From the NCBI RefSeq assembly GCF_004359215.1, contig NW_027152021.1, positions 177,969 to 241,968 on the forward strand: a stretch of 64,000 nucleotides of DNA. The letters run 5' to 3'. The notes below the pieces were generated by a model. It was not told where the DNA came from. It ran no database searches and worked only from the letters and a program-made list of their open reading frames with translations. Below, one piece after another: positions 10,620 to 21,665 of this stretch; position 1 is the first letter of the stretch; each line of letters opens with the position of its first letter. Source of the DNA: Bremia lactucae. Its lineage: Eukaryota > Oomycota > Peronosporomycetes > Peronosporales > Peronosporaceae. The translations under genes were made by a program, and so were the position numbers.

Positions 10620-11610
10620 TTGATCGTTGGGTTCGCACAACTGCACAAGACCTCAGGGTGACAACCCATCACATTGTGGAGATAGATCCCGACGGCTGTG
10701 CACAAGCATAGCAATCACACGAGAAGTCCGTGACGCGATGGCAAGCGCACAGGGCAAACAGAACGAATATGCTGACCGAAATGGTCACAAAAATAATGAA
10801 ATCTTTTGAATGGGTGAAGAGGTATTATTAAGTGCTGCTACCCTACCTAAAAATTCAGTTTCTGTACTACCTGGCGGTACTACGAAATTATTGCCGCGTT
10901 TTATTGGGCCGCTTACGGTGGCCGAAGAGGTTGGATGCCTAAATTATAGGCTCACTATTTTCCCACATATGAAGACGCACCCGGTATATTACGTGGGTCG
11001 TCTGAAACGGTATGTTGATCCAGAAGAGACCACATGCCCTTACCCGTCTTAGGAGGCCAATGGTGACGTCGACTGTGAGTCAAGCGTCTATCTGGTGAGG
11101 TCGACGGGAAGGTGAAAAACTTACCGCCGAATGCTTTCTCCGACCACGATATGGATTTAAAGAGCGAGGGATATTCCCGCGCAAAACGCGGATCCCTCAG
11201 CATCAGCTCTCCCAAAAGGTCCAGCCAAAGTGTTACGCGTTCGTAAATCTGGCGATCCTTCGCGCGGCATCGTGAAGATCCGAAGTCAGTCGCGAGACTT
11301 GACTTTTAAGATCACCGATCCGTCGTTCAGCAGCGTTCAGCGCCTGCGACTGAACGGATGCAAGATAGGCTGCCGCGAATAGGCGGGCTAAATCACCGCT
11401 CCTATCAGACGCCACCTGCACTGATGGATGCTGCTAAGAACGAACGCCTTCTCGTTGAAAGGTTGGTTGCCCACCGCTCCGTTTAGCAAAATATCAGATC
11501 TTCGTCCAGTGTAGAGAATACCCGAAGCGTTTTGTTTCTTGGTATATGATCGACGCGTTGCGTGTCGACGTACCGGGCCTGGTGTCTGCCTATAAGAAGG
11601 GGCACCAGTT
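10620..11610 (+). pseudogene. Family X integrase tail and chromodomain fused to W gag-protease
   Basis: 10720-11052 reads VRDAMASAQGKQNEYAD, then LLPRFIGPLTVAEEVG and MKTHPVYYVGRLKRYVD, the GPY/F tail of integrase. 11400-11600 reads PPALMDAAKNERLLVERL and then, after a frameshift, the chromodomain core (QIFVQ-type, VDVPGLVSAYKK). All pol sequence between protease and integrase tail (about 3 kb) is absent, so this is a W-X recombinant with a large internal deletion. Confidence 0.75.
11233..11421 (-). pseudogene. Heptad-rich C-terminal part of antisense ORF
   Basis: Minus-strand reading DRSGDLARLFAAAYLASVQS then ALNAAERRIGDLKSQVSRL and TSDLHDAARR, coiled-coil-like. The plus-strand of 1170-1330 and 42170-42390 codes for closely related residues (ALSAAERSIADLEGQVLRL), so the reading is kept in three copies although it lies opposite the pol lead-in to the chromodomain. 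Confidence 0.45.
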
Positions 11611-11649
11611 ATCGCTCCGCTAATTCCGTATGGACTAGCAGGAGCGGCG

Positions 11650-12708
11650 TGATGAGAAGAAGCAGGGGGTACAGTACCGATTATGATTCCTCTCACACGC
11701 AAACAAGCCAATTTAAGTCGCTGCGACCGTTGCTTCGCCACATCGGAATGTGTCTGAAAGCGGCGCAAGAATTCCGCTTCGTACTGATTCATTTTAGAAT
11801 GCAACACGTGTCCAGTCAGTGCCACAAGCCAGTCGCATTGAACGTGGCTTTGCGACTAGTGGCATACCACCGATGCCACCTCATCCGAATGGCCTTAGTC
11901 GGATGGAATGAGTGTGTTGCTCCTAGAGCGCGCTACTATAGATGCACATAAATATAATGGGATCTATAATTCGTGAAAAGCTCAGGGGATCTCACTTGGT
12001 TCCGGTCCCGGTCGTGTAAAAAGGCCACAATATTTATCTTCAACTCCCCTTTCTTTGAAAAAAATCTGCTGAAGCCGAATATGTGGCTCTATCATTGTGC
12101 ATTCAAGAAGCATTGTGGACTAAATCGCTATTGCTGGAGATTAAGGTCAAGACGTTAACTTGCCGATGGTGAAGCTTTAAGCTTAGGCTAGAAGCATTGT
12201 GAATGATGTCTTGAAATACAAATGTTGTGATTATACCCAACTGAGAAGCAGCTACACCTTTATGGGCAGCGCTCTCATGAATCGTCGCGGCGCTAGCTAG
12301 CGCAGACGACGAGACAATTGCTTCGCTGACTTAAGGCAATTTGGTCTTCGCAACGTTGGGCGTCTACATGTTAGGAGCAATAAGTGAAGTTTGGATGGGC
12401 AATAGAGTGTCATCATCCTTCCTCATTAGCTCGCTGTACTCATCACTACTGTGAGGTAATAATAGCGGTGTCGACTCATTGTAATTAACAATGAGCGACG
12501 GATCGACATCCTCACGGTGAAAGTGGGATGGGTCATTCAGCGCAGCTAACAATGCGACAGCAGCAGATGCTGTCGGCATTGTAAACGTGATAGTGAGCGA
12601 TGTCGGCGTGTTAATGCGTTGAGTATGCTTCGTGCTTGGCTGTGAGGGCGTCTTTGTTGACGACCCATCATCTTTGCCCCTCTTAGGTGGCACCGTGTGA
12701 GTGCACAC
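11650..12708 (-). pseudogene. Antisense ORF of family X, arm A copy
   Basis: Minus-strand 12708-12364 is open for 114 codons: VPPKRGKDDGSS, basic TKHTQR, then REDVDPSLIVNYNESTPLLL and LMRKDDDTLLPIQTSLIAPN. 11825-11650 gives MNQYEAEFLRRFQTHSD and VPPASSHHAAP. Between them stops and frameshifts occur (11950-12360). It faces away from LTR1 at 12816, with the pol remnant on the other strand. Function unknown. Confidence 0.55.
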
Positions 12709-12799
12709 AGGTCGCTAGAAACTGAGAGGGCTAAAGCGGCGTGTAAAGCAGCTCGCGGTCCCTCTTTTATGTTTGACGAATTTGCAAAATGTAAATTCG

Positions 12800-12815
12800 T
12801 TTTTAAAGGGGGGAT
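12800..12815 (+). other. Polypurine tract of family X
   Basis: TTAAAGGGGGGATAG directly before LTR1 on the plus strand. The same tract is found on the minus strand at 40915-40900 and 38080-38060. Its strand fixes the direction of the element. Confidence 0.7.
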
Positions 12816-13333
12816 AGTAACGGGCTAAAGTTTCTCTATGTTACACAATCCCCGTTAAGTACACTCTGTGTTTATAAGGGGGCTGTCAATTACTTAATTG
12901 AAGTAGTTAAACCAACCACTTGGGTGTAGATCACATTGTCACCCACCCTTGTGTATGTGATGCACCTGAGAGCATCCACATTAACGGTGATGACTGCTAG
13001 CGTCATTCAAGATACGAAGTATTTGGAACATTACGCTCGCAATACATATGAGTGCATATCCACAGAGATAACATTTATGGTTGGTTACTAGATTCAATAC
13101 GATTAAATATTAACCAGTCCGAAAACTACTTCCAAGTTCACAAGTGCGCACGTGGAGCCGGATAACCGCTCCCGTGACGTCACTTAACTAAGGATTCTAG
13201 TTTGTTGAGTGAGGTCGCTTAGGCGCCCACCAACTACCTCACTGTACGTGAGAGAAGACGGTCAAACGCTTCTATACTGTGCTCAGGAGGTGTTAAGTAG
13301 TTGCGTGGCAGCTTTACGTAGCGCCCGCCTACA
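12816..13333 (+). repeat. LTR1 (family X), arm A
   Basis: Begins at a degenerate TGTAACGGGCT (here TAGTAACGGGC) and ends CCGCCTACA. It carries the LTR1 hairpins (GTACACT..AGTGT type and the GATGACG..CGTCAT stem). It follows the polypurine tract, so it is a 3' LTR. Confidence 0.8.
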
Positions 13334-13379
13334 TCTAATAGCTAAGTATTCTTGACTACTTGTGACCTTTCTCTGCACG
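13334..13379. repeat. Short LTR2-derived fragment between LTR1 and LTR2
   Basis: TAGCTAAGTATTCTTGACTA and the following bases resemble the 3' part of LTR2. Arm B has the matching fragment at 37491-37536. Confidence 0.4.
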
Positions 13380-13877
13380 TGTAACGGGGCACCCTTCACT
13401 AGTATTGATAACAGTACTAGTCAACCTACACTGATGACTGAGGTTGCGGTGCTTCGATAACTTACGTGCACGACGTGCAGAGATAGATTACAGGTAGCTA
13501 AGAAGTCTTAGCTACCAGAGGTTAGTTCTTAGGCTTTAGAATAGAAAAAAGTAGAGCTGTCTTAATATATTAATTCCTAAGTAACGATCTTGTATCGACT
13601 ACTGACTTATCATATCAATAGTAAACTATGTATGGCGCAAACTTGCGCCCCGCACAATTGTGACGAATGGCGGGGTTGTTTTTAACTTTAATCAACCAAT
13701 CAATAGAACCCATGTCTTATTGCGTCAATATTAACAAACTTTATAATATTGGGACTATTAAGTCAAATTATTATTAAAGATAATAACTTTGTTTTTCTTT
13801 ATTTATTTTCTCTTAAAGGAAATATTTTTGTTATCTCTAATAGGAATGATATTTATGTAACGGGCCACCCCGTTACA
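13380..13877 (-). repeat. LTR2 (family W 3' LTR), arm A
   Basis: Minus strand starts TGTAACGGGGTGGCCCG and ends GTGCCCCGTTACA, about 500 bp. It lies downstream of the W integrase on the same strand and matches LTR2 of arm B at 36986-37490. Confidence 0.85.
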
Positions 13878-13925
13878 TTCATCACCCCCCCCCCTTAACC
13901 AACAGTCACAATAGTGACTGACGCG
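13878..13925 (-). other. Polypurine tract of family W and adjacent stem-loop
   Basis: The minus strand has GGTTAAGGGGGGGGGGTGAT just before LTR2. Next to it CAGTCAC-AATA-GTGACTG (about 13904-13921) forms a 7-bp stem with a 4-base loop; arm B has the same at 36950-36967. Confidence 0.65.
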
Positions 13926-14046
13926 GAGTGACAGAAAATACTCTTATGTCTTCCCCTAGTTCTTATTTGCATTATTAATTTCTTATGCAAGGCTCCAATT
14001 CTATTGTAATATAGATTTTTTTCAAAAACAATTCGTTTGCTCAAGG

Positions 14047-14825
14047 TTACGAAACCTGTGCGCGTCGCCCGTTAGCCGCAAAGCTGGCAGCTGCAGATTG
14101 CTCTTTGCTCGAGCGAGCCCCCCCCCCTGAATGAGAGTTACTCTCAGACAAGGTGGGTAAACGTGGATGGCGTAAGCCTTTCATGAAATACGGTTTATGC
14201 GTTGCAGAAGCATGCACAAAATTTTTGATGGCGAATTCTACCATCGTTAAGAACTCGCTCAAACTCGAAAAAGCGTGGACGTGTCCGCGAAGTATCTCTT
14301 CGAGGAGACGATTTGCTCGTTCTGTCTGACCATCTGTTTCAGGATAGTCAGAAGTTCACATTCGTGTTCCAAGTGATTTCAACACAGATGATAAAACTCC
14401 GCCGTGAATCTAGGGTGTCGATCTGGGATTAATTCACGGGGTAACCCATGGAGTTGAAATATCGTGTCAGCAAATACACGATCACAGCCAAAGGCTGTGA
14501 TCGACTCCGGGACTGCAGTACGATGGACCATCTTGCTGAAACAACCAGCAAACACAAGAATATCATTATTGTTGTGACCGTATTTGGGAAATTCGAAGCC
14601 GAAGCACATAGAGACGGACTGCCAGCACTCTGCCAGAACAGGCAGAGGTTGTAACAGAGCACGGGATGAAGCACTGGGCTTCACCCCTTGACAAACTTTG
14701 CAAGCACGTATGTACTTGCGGACGAAGTCATACTGACATGTCCAGTAGAAGTCGCGACTTATCGTGAGATAGGTCTTCACACGTCCACGATGACCACTTA
14801 TTGGTGGGTCGTAGCACTTATACAT
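14047..14825 (-). pseudogene. Family W integrase (broken), arm A
   Basis: Minus 14825-14379: KCYDPPISGHRGRVKTYLTI, then CKVCQGVKPSASS (zinc region) and FAGCFSKMVHRTAVPES with LPRELIPDRHPRFTAEFY. Minus 14262-14047: LTMVEFAIKNFVHASATHKP. A run of nine C at 14122-14130 and a frameshift at 14379 break it. No chromodomain follows before the polypurine tract. Confidence 0.8.
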
Positions 14826-15033
14826 TTATGTGTAAACTCTAAACATTATGGGTGGAAATGACAACTTGAGGTGCGTCGCCAGCAACGGCTGTGGAATACA
14901 GTAACCATTGCGTGTTGTGTATATATCTGTTGAGAATCGACACAATTTCGACAATCCTCTTAAGAAATGTTGCGATGGATTTTTAAGGTAATTTCTTAAC
15001 CCTTTACGAGCCGTGTCTTCTTGGTAAGTTATT

Positions 15034-15570
15034 TTAACGTCGCAAAGTAATGCTGACGACGGAACACTTAGTGTTGGAACATTTAGCCTTATGCTCAAAA
15101 ATGATTTGCGCAGCCGGCTCAAAATCGGACCGGCTCGTAGGGGCATCAGCGACGACAACAAGTCGTCCTGGTTTATAGTCCACAGATAACTTATACTTCA
15201 CGAAGGAAGACAACCATCTCGTCATTCTTTGCAAGAGGTTTGGACTGCGTACGGCCGTGCGTAATGATGCATGGTCCGTTTGAACAAACGAAGGCCTATC
15301 TCTCAAGAGATAGACCCTAAATTGAGCCAGTGCATATTTCATGGAAATGGGTTCCTTGTCATGCACAGGATAGTCGCGTTCAGCTGGTTGAAGCTAACGC
15401 GATTAATAAAAGACGACGCGCTCTGCGCTGTCTGTGTCATATTGTATTTACGTACAGCCGATTGCAAAGACCGCTGGCGTCACAGACGATATGAAATGGT
15501 CTGTCTTGGTCCGCAGTCGCCAGAATTGGCGATTGCATTAAACATTCTCGAACCAACGCTGATAATCAGC
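15034..15570 (-). pseudogene. Family W RNase H (broken), arm A
   Basis: 15366-15034 reads MHDKEPISMKYALAQFRVYL, VQTDHASLRTAVRSPNLLQR and YKPGRLVVVADAPTSR, the end of the RNase H fold and the connection to integrase. The first part (15570-15370) is in another frame. Confidence 0.75.
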
Positions 15571-15639
15571 GTTCCATGACCACTTTACATTTTCTTTCAT
15601 AAAGAAGAACGAGATGTGCTCATAATTGCGAGGGTACTT

Positions 15640-16628
15640 GTGTAAGTACGCCGCTAAGCCGAGGAACTTTCGCATTCCCTTTACGATGACTGACACAATC
15701 AAAGCGGTGATCGTCTAGATCTTTTCTGGATCACGGCGTACACCGTTTTCACCCACGATATACCCATTAAGTGGTATTTCGCTTGCAGCGAATATACACT
15801 TCTTGAGATTTGCATACATCTTATACTTACGCATAAGTGTAAGAACCTTCGGAAGAGAGTACGATGTACTTTAACGTCCGACGTTTCGTTCATGGCTCTA
15901 CTATGAACGAAGACGTCATTAAATTTATTCGGTGCGAAATCCCGCACCGATCTGAATAGATTCGTCACACGTATGTTAAATGTCGCAGGGGCATAACTAA
16001 GTCCTTGTTGCATAGCTCGCTACTCCAAAGCTTTCCGCTTGGGGTGCTTACTGCTGTGAACAGGATATCCTGTCTTAAAAAAAAATTTTGCAACAGAGCT
16101 CCAATTTGTTCAAGCAAAGAATAAGATAGAACCCATCCATTAGATCCATTGACGAAAAGATAGTACTATTTAACATACCATCAATGATTACGTCTATTCG
16201 TGGTTTGGCGTTTGATCCGGTACTGTTGCAGCGTTTCATATATTGAATTTATGCATGCACAATCCGCCATCCTTCTGTTGCTTTACGCACACAGAAGGTC
16301 GGAAAGCACATGGCCCGCTGCTAAACGATCGGCAAAGATCTTGTCGATCGCTAATACTTGTTCACGAGGCAGTGGCCACTTCTTCATGACACAGTATTTC
16401 GAGCCTGGAATTAGGTTGCTTTGTGTCAAGTGCCTTTATCCTTAGGCAACTCGCACGGTACGGATTTAGGATATACATTTTTAAATTCGATCAAATCCTT
16501 ATGTGAAGGATTTGTCTGAAACGACTCCTTGGATTGGGACGTAAGACGTTCCATCCGAGTCTTCTCATCGAGAACACTTTCGTCCATCGATGGATGGGCA
16601 GATCTATGCTGAGCGAACTTAACCATTG
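15640..16628 (-). pseudogene. Family W reverse transcriptase (broken), arm A
   Basis: 16626-16426 is the N-terminal linker (DEKTRMERLTSQSKESFQT, PCELPKDKGT). 16013-15699 carries MQQGLSYAPATFNIRVTNLF and the position of the YxDD box, which reads FNDVFVHS, so the first catalytic Asp of the pair is Asn. Several stops in between. Confidence 0.75.
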
Positions 16629-16629
16629 T

Positions 16630-17494
16630 CTAACCTCCTTAGAAAGGCACCGAAAGGGTTTGGGTAAAAGATCAAGAAGATGCTTTCAAGTCAGTGAAGC
16701 AATCTCTTGTAGAGACACCGGTCTTGGTATTGCCAGACGCGGATAATTCCGTTAGCGTTGTCTGCGATGCAAGCAATTTTGCAATCGACAGCGCGCTCAT
16801 GCAAAAGGATGACGACGGCGTTGACCATGTCATCTCTTATCAGTCCCGGCTTTTAAAAGCCGTGGAATTGAATTACCCTGTGCATGACAAGGAGCTACTT
16901 GCAATAAAGTACGCTCTTGTTAAGTTCCGAGTGCACCTATTGGGCACCGGACCATTTGTCGTTTCTACGGATCACCCATCATTGCGGACCGCAATAAACT
17001 TACCGCACCTCTCGCCTAGAATGGCAAGATGGCTTACATTCTTCTCAAAATTTAATTTCAAAGTTAAATCCAAGCGGAATAAGTCGAATGGTTTCGCTGA
17101 CTTGTTGTCGCGCAGACCAGACTTCGAGGCAAGACACCAGAAAAGTGTGCTTAGTGCTCAAGCACAATCTGAGCCGTCAACGTTGGCAGCTGTTAAGGCC
17201 TACCACGTAACGAGCTCCTTAGCCTCTGATATAAAAGATAGCTACAGTCAGGACGAGCATTTTTGCTTGCGGTTGGATCACTTCGTTGGACGAAAGGTAG
17301 CCCTTCTGTCGCACTTGAAAGCTAAGCTAAATCGCTTTAGCGTCAGCGATGGCATGTTATGGCATCAGCTGTCACCTCGTAATTCCTTGATAATCTATGG
17401 ACCTCATGATATAGATCTCGGGTTGGTGATTCATCACGAACTCCATGATGCACCATCTTGTGGGCATCTGGGCCGTGAAAAGACATTTTTTTAA
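16630..17494 (+). pseudogene. Family X RNase H and integrase start, best-kept copy
   Basis: 266 codons open from 16694: SVVCDASNFAIDSALMQ (RNase H catalytic Asp present), HVISYQSRLLKAVELNYPVH, DKELLAIKYALVKFRVHLLG, STDHPSLRTAINLPHL, then the spacer and the HHCC start HHELHDAPSCGHLGREKTFF. A frameshift at the T run of 17486-17492 ends it. It begins abruptly at about 16630 next to W RT on the other strand. Confidence 0.85.
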
Positions 17495-18090
17495 AAATGT
17501 CAGAGGAATTTTGGTGACCACACTATATCGACAGGTGGCCAACTATATTCGCTCCTGCGAACAGCGTCAACACACAATGCCTGCACCGTCTAGCAGTGTG
17601 CCACTGAAGCCGCTACCGATTCCAACGGATTGTTGGAAGTCGGTAAGTCTGGACTTCATGTTTAGCATGCCGCCCGACCACAAGGGTCGGACGGGCTCGT
17701 CGTCTTTGTAGACAGAATGCGCAAAATGGTACGTTAAGCACCATGTAAAACATCGATCACAGGCAAGGAGGCAGCTCTCTTGTTCGTGAATCATGTATAC
17801 CGACTACACGGGAACACGGGATGCCTGATTCCATAGTATCGGACTAGAATCCACGTTTTTCGTCTGGTTTTTGGCATCATGTGGTTGAGCAGCTAGATAG
17901 CAAGCACTATATATCGACTGCAGATCATCCCCAGACCGATGACCAAACAGAACATGCCAATCGGGTCGTGGCAGATGTATCACACACGATAGTGACTCCC
18001 AAAGAATGGAGCAAACAATTGCCTTTTGTGGAGTTCGCTATAAAAAACAGCGTCCACGCCGCGCCATCCTCGGACGCCAGTCAGCCTCGT
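17445..18090 (+). pseudogene. Family X integrase (broken), arm A
   Basis: 17511-17711 gives RQVANYIRSCEQRQ (second Cys of the zinc pair lost) and WKSVSLDFMFSMPPDHKGR (first catalytic Asp). 17881-18105 gives YISTADHPQTDDQTEHANRV and KEWSKQLPFVEFAIKNSVHA. A deletion of about 30 bases removes the TGETPFYINGL part and the reading ends at the junction with protease sequence on the other strand near 18088. Confidence 0.8.
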
Positions 18091-18094
18091 ACTC

Positions 18095-19140
18095 GAGCGC
18101 TATAGACCAGCAGGGTTGAGGTCCGAAATCGATACCTCAGGAACTATGCTACCCATTTGTTTAATATCTCTGAACTTAGGGGTAGCTTCAGAGTCCGCGT
18201 CAGTGGGGCATCCCGCCCCTACTGCGCTCCTGTATTTCCCGACCCCTCAGTGGTTGATGCAGAGCTCATGCGTCTGGCACGGTGGTTCTTGTCATCGACC
18301 TTTGTGAAGGGAGTCCTCCTGCTGGCCGCGCTTGCCGCATTTTAAGACAGATAACGTCTACATTGCCCACCCCCATGGGAGTGGCATTTGACCTCTCGGC
18401 CGACTGCTTATACCAAGCTGTCACCGAGGCACTGTTACAGGATTGCTCCTCAACTGAGGCAATTTGGATTGCCTCTTCTATTGTCGACGGCAACTTTCTG
18501 AAAAGGGCCTGTCGCGATGGCCGTGCCGTAGTCCGTTCATAAAAACGTGAGCACTTTAATGTGCTCCGGAATCGGACCTACGGTAATGGAAGTCGACAAC
18601 GAGCGCATCTCTTGCAGGGTTCGCTTCGTCTGTCGCTCCAAAAAGCGTGCCTGAAGAAACACTTCCTTATTCGGCGGCTGCTACATGGTGCGAATTTTTG
18701 ACTTAAAGATCGCCCATGATGGAAACGCCTTAACGCCAGCCATAAGCGCCGAGTAAGCCTAGTCTGAGGAAGATGCGACATGGCGAACGACACCATCCGT
18801 GTTTCGTACTCGATGAGCTGCGCCATACCTCATTGCTCCACGGCTAAAGGCCAGTGAAATCATGTGCGCTGCAGTTCCATCCAACTTGGGCGGGTCCATC
18901 CGAATGGGTCTTAGCTGATGCGGCCAAGTAGAGAGCATCTCAACAGTCCTTTTGAGAGCCTCTCTCCGAGCCTGCTCGCGCCTCAGCTCATCCCGAGTCT
19001 GAGTGACAGGCTCCGCCGCAGCATAACTCTGTGCCTCGGACGCGGCGCGGTCCGAGCACGAATGCCTCAAGCTTATTCACCAAGTCCCTGCACCAAGTGC
19101 CCTGCCACCCTTCCGATTATGTTCGGAGAGGTGGAAGAAA
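18095..19140 (-). pseudogene. Family X gag (broken)
   Basis: Minus-strand pieces: 19070-18759 with TQTRDELRREQARREALKR (helical) and MDPPKLDGTAAHMI; 18826-18578; 18493-18266 with MPSTIEEAIQIASVEEQSCN, then a decayed zinc-knuckle region and the first residues of protease. LTR1 and PBS precede it on the same strand, so this is the 5' end of an X element. Confidence 0.75.
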
Positions 19141-19204
19141 TGAGCCTAATTGAAATTGAGGCTCATTCTCACTGACACGCTCTTAGAGATGCGGGTCGTG
19201 AGAA

Positions 19205-19222
19205 GGACTACTACTGCTACCA
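19205..19222 (-). other. Primer-binding site of family X
   Basis: The minus strand reads TGGTAGCAGTAGTAGTCC, two bases inside LTR1. It recurs at 46737-46721 and 54693-54676 with small changes. Confidence 0.7.
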
Positions 19223-19224
19223 AG

Positions 19225-19751
19225 TGTAGCCGGGCGCTACCTAAAGCTGCCACGCAACTACTTAACACACATCTTCCGAGCACAGTATAGAAGCGTTTAA
19301 CCGTCTTCTCTCACGTATAGTGAGGTAGTTGGTGGGCACCTAAGCAACCTCGCCCAACGAACTAGAAGCCTTAGTTAAGTGACGTCACGGGAGCGGTAAC
19401 CCGGCTCACGTGCGCACTTGTGAACTAGGAAGTAGTTTCAGACCAGTATATATTCAAGCGTATTAAATACGAAATCAATATTAACCAATCGTAAATTCCT
19501 TAGTAGATATGAACTGATATATATTGCGAGCGTATTATTCTAAATACCTCGTATCTTGAATGACGCTAGCCGTCATCTCCGTTAATGTGAATGCCCTCAG
19601 GTGCATCACATACACAACGGTGGGTCACAATGTGATTCACACCCAAGCGGTGGGTCTAATTATTTCACTTAAGTAATTGACCACCCCCTTAAGTACACAA
19701 AGTGTACTTATCAGGGATCGTGTAATATAGGGCAACTTTTAGTCCGTTACA
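19225..19751 (-). repeat. LTR1 (family X 5' LTR)
   Basis: Ends TGTA/TACA; 527 bp; carries ATGACG-CTAGC-CGTCAT and the GTACAC-AAAGT-GTACTT-type hairpins. Followed by PBS and X gag on the minus strand. Confidence 0.85.
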
Positions 19752-19769
19752 ATAGAGGTCGATACCAAG

Positions 19770-20170
19770 GATCTAGTCTAGAGAAAAAGTAAAATTTTAT
19801 TAATTAATTGAGTTTCTACGTAATTAACATAATAATAAACGACTGTGTGGAGTGCCTACTTGCGCACCGCCCAATCGTGTCTTGTAACGATTGGCGGGGT
19901 TGGTCTAAACTTAAATCAACTAATCAACATATCTATTGTGTTGTTGCCTCAATATTACCAAATTTGGTAATTTTGAAAATGTTAAGTCAAAATTATTTAA
20001 TCATAATAATGTTATACCTCATTGTTTATGCATTTCCTCTTATGGGAAATAATGTTTGTGTTTCCTCTTATAGGAAATGATATACGTGTTTCCTCTTATA
20101 GTGAAAATTATTTATGTTTCCTCTAATAGGAAGTGATATTTATGTTACGAAGCACCGTTACAATATTACT
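19770..20170 (-). repeat. LTR2 fragment with four-fold internal repeat
   Basis: Matches the 5' half of LTR2 (compare 13560-13877). 20030-20140 carries four copies of a unit like TTTCCTCTTATAGGAAATGA, each itself an inverted repeat, spaced 26-30 bases. Confidence 0.7.
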
Positions 20171-20215
20171 TTAGAAATGGTAAGAAAAGGAGAATGTATT
20201 TCCACCACATCATTT

Positions 20216-20352
20216 GGTTATTTCCACCCCATGCAAAAATAAACTATCGTCGCTGCCAACTTGATTTTGATTGGCCAATCAGAAGCTAATATATTGCGCT
20301 TCGCATATTTATTTAAATGAGCATAAAAAACAAATATGGGGTGGAAATAACG
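20216..20352. repeat. Terminal inverted-repeat pair next to the transposase relic
   Basis: GTTATTTCCACCCCAT at 20217-20232 is matched by its exact reverse complement ATGGGGTGGAAATAAC at 20336-20351. A weaker copy follows (GGGTGGAAGTAAC at about 20359). It may be the end of the neighbouring Mutator-like element or a small MITE. Confidence 0.5.
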
Positions 20353-20439
20353 AATGACGGGTGGAAGTAACAAATTATGGGGAGGATTTGGCAACTTGAT
20401 GGGTTGGATAAAAAAGACGTATTCAAGAGCCAAAGATTG

Positions 20440-21665
20440 GGCGTTGGGGGCACTTTGACCTGAATATCTGCAAATACTGCAAAGTCTTGAACGAACCGCT
20501 GCATGAACAATCGCAAATCCAGATGGATCTCGTTGCGTTGATGAGTCATTCACAAAATTATTACGTGTGTAGACCCAGTTGGGCGACCACGAGAACGTCG
20601 GAGGGTAAGATTTCTTGAAGCCACATCATCCAGGACTGCAATCTCTCGTAGCTGGCCCGTTATGGTTTCTTGATGGCGAGGCTCCGCTATGTTGTAACTT
20701 CCCTGATAACCTCTAAAATGGTGGCAACATTTTGTCTACCCTCTTCAGGCATGGCTGCAGGCGCAGCTGTATCCAAGCGCCATTATTGGTGGAAATTTTC
20801 AACAGTGAGAGGGCGGCCACTTCTTAGAAGAACAAGTATTTGATGCTGACAGGGAATTCCCATTTTTGAATTAAACGAATCTGAAAAGGTTATTGTGGCA
20901 TTGGTAGGATCTTTAGATAACTCATACTGCTCAAGGCATATCCCTAGTGCATATATTGAAATGCGGCGGACCACATGAGCAAAGAAAGGGATGTTGTGTA
21001 TGTGCATGACCCGCATTCGCTCCTGAGATAGCTGAGCATCATGGTTTTGATTTTGGCATTAATGACATGAGCTACGCGAGTTTGTACATCACGCAAGTCT
21101 CTTGTGAAAACACTGATGTAGCTCATTGACATATGATAAAGCCCTTCAGCTTTTGATGATGTGACGTTGCCAAAATGGATTCAATGCCTCGTGTATGATA
21201 TAATAAATCGATCTTTTTCTTTATGTGGTATCCAGATAGGCTAGCATGTTAGACAGTGCAGAATATGTTGAGTGCATGCTTATCATGAGATTGGTGTATA
21301 CTTCCCCTGAATAAATTTCAGCTGTCCAAATCTTCAAGAATTTATTCCAGTCATCCTCAGATCCAAAACATTTACGACAATTTGCTAGAACGTTTTTCTG
21401 GATATGCGAAACGCATAGAAGATGGGTAAGGTGGTGTCAGGGCATTCTGAAGGGCTATTTATCAGTCTGTTCTGATTGTCTGTGGCAGCTGGTCGCTGAA
21501 TAGATCAAGCAGATGTCCGAGAGCCCAAAGGTAGTCCGCCCATTCCTGCTTAATGCAAGCAACAGCACCTAGAACGACATCACGCGGCAAGCTGAAATCT
21601 TACACATGTTGCATAACAGAAGCGGTTACTCGTCCTTGCTTGCGCACGGTGTACAAGAAACTAAA
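20440..21665 (-). pseudogene. Mutator-like (MULE) transposase relic
   Basis: In minus-strand order and across several frames: LPRDVVLGAVACIKQEWADY, LPQTIRTD..IALQNAL, CVSHIQKNVLANCRKCFG with DDWNKFLKIWTAEIYSG (the conserved WHI-KNV and CRK region), FGNVTSSKAEGLYH, then a SWIM-like end with MGIPCQHQILVLL and GRPLTVENFHQ, and finally STQRDPSGF near 20540. This order is that of MULE transposases, which cut and paste DNA with a DDE domain and a SWIM finger. Ten or so stops and frameshifts show it is inactive. The N-terminal third is missing. Confidence 0.75.

Larger units (their letters stand above)
11622..18510 (+). repeat. Inverted duplication, arm A
   Basis: This 6.9 kb block matches 39115-32485 in reverse complement, in the same order: antisense ORF, LTR1, LTR2, family W IN-RH-RT, junction to family X RNase H-integrase, junction to X gag. 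Shared junctions (e.g. 16629 with 34362, and 18088 with 32912) show that the block was assembled before it was duplicated. Confidence 0.85.

Noticed and set aside
13385..13880. LTR1 plus LTR2 as one 1.07 kb LTR
   Set aside because: Each has its own TG..CA ends and polypurine tract on opposite strands, and each occurs alone elsewhere (55505-56031; 8577-8908).
14122..14130. C run as a structured or regulatory signal
   Set aside because: It lies in a decayed integrase at a frameshift, and arm B has a G run of another length; slippage is enough to explain it.
18116..18345. Plus-strand frames ISELRGSFRVRVSGASRPYC etc.
   Set aside because: They are shadows of the minus-strand gag zinc-knuckle region of family X, which recurs with its own frame at 45621-45827 and 53565-53768.
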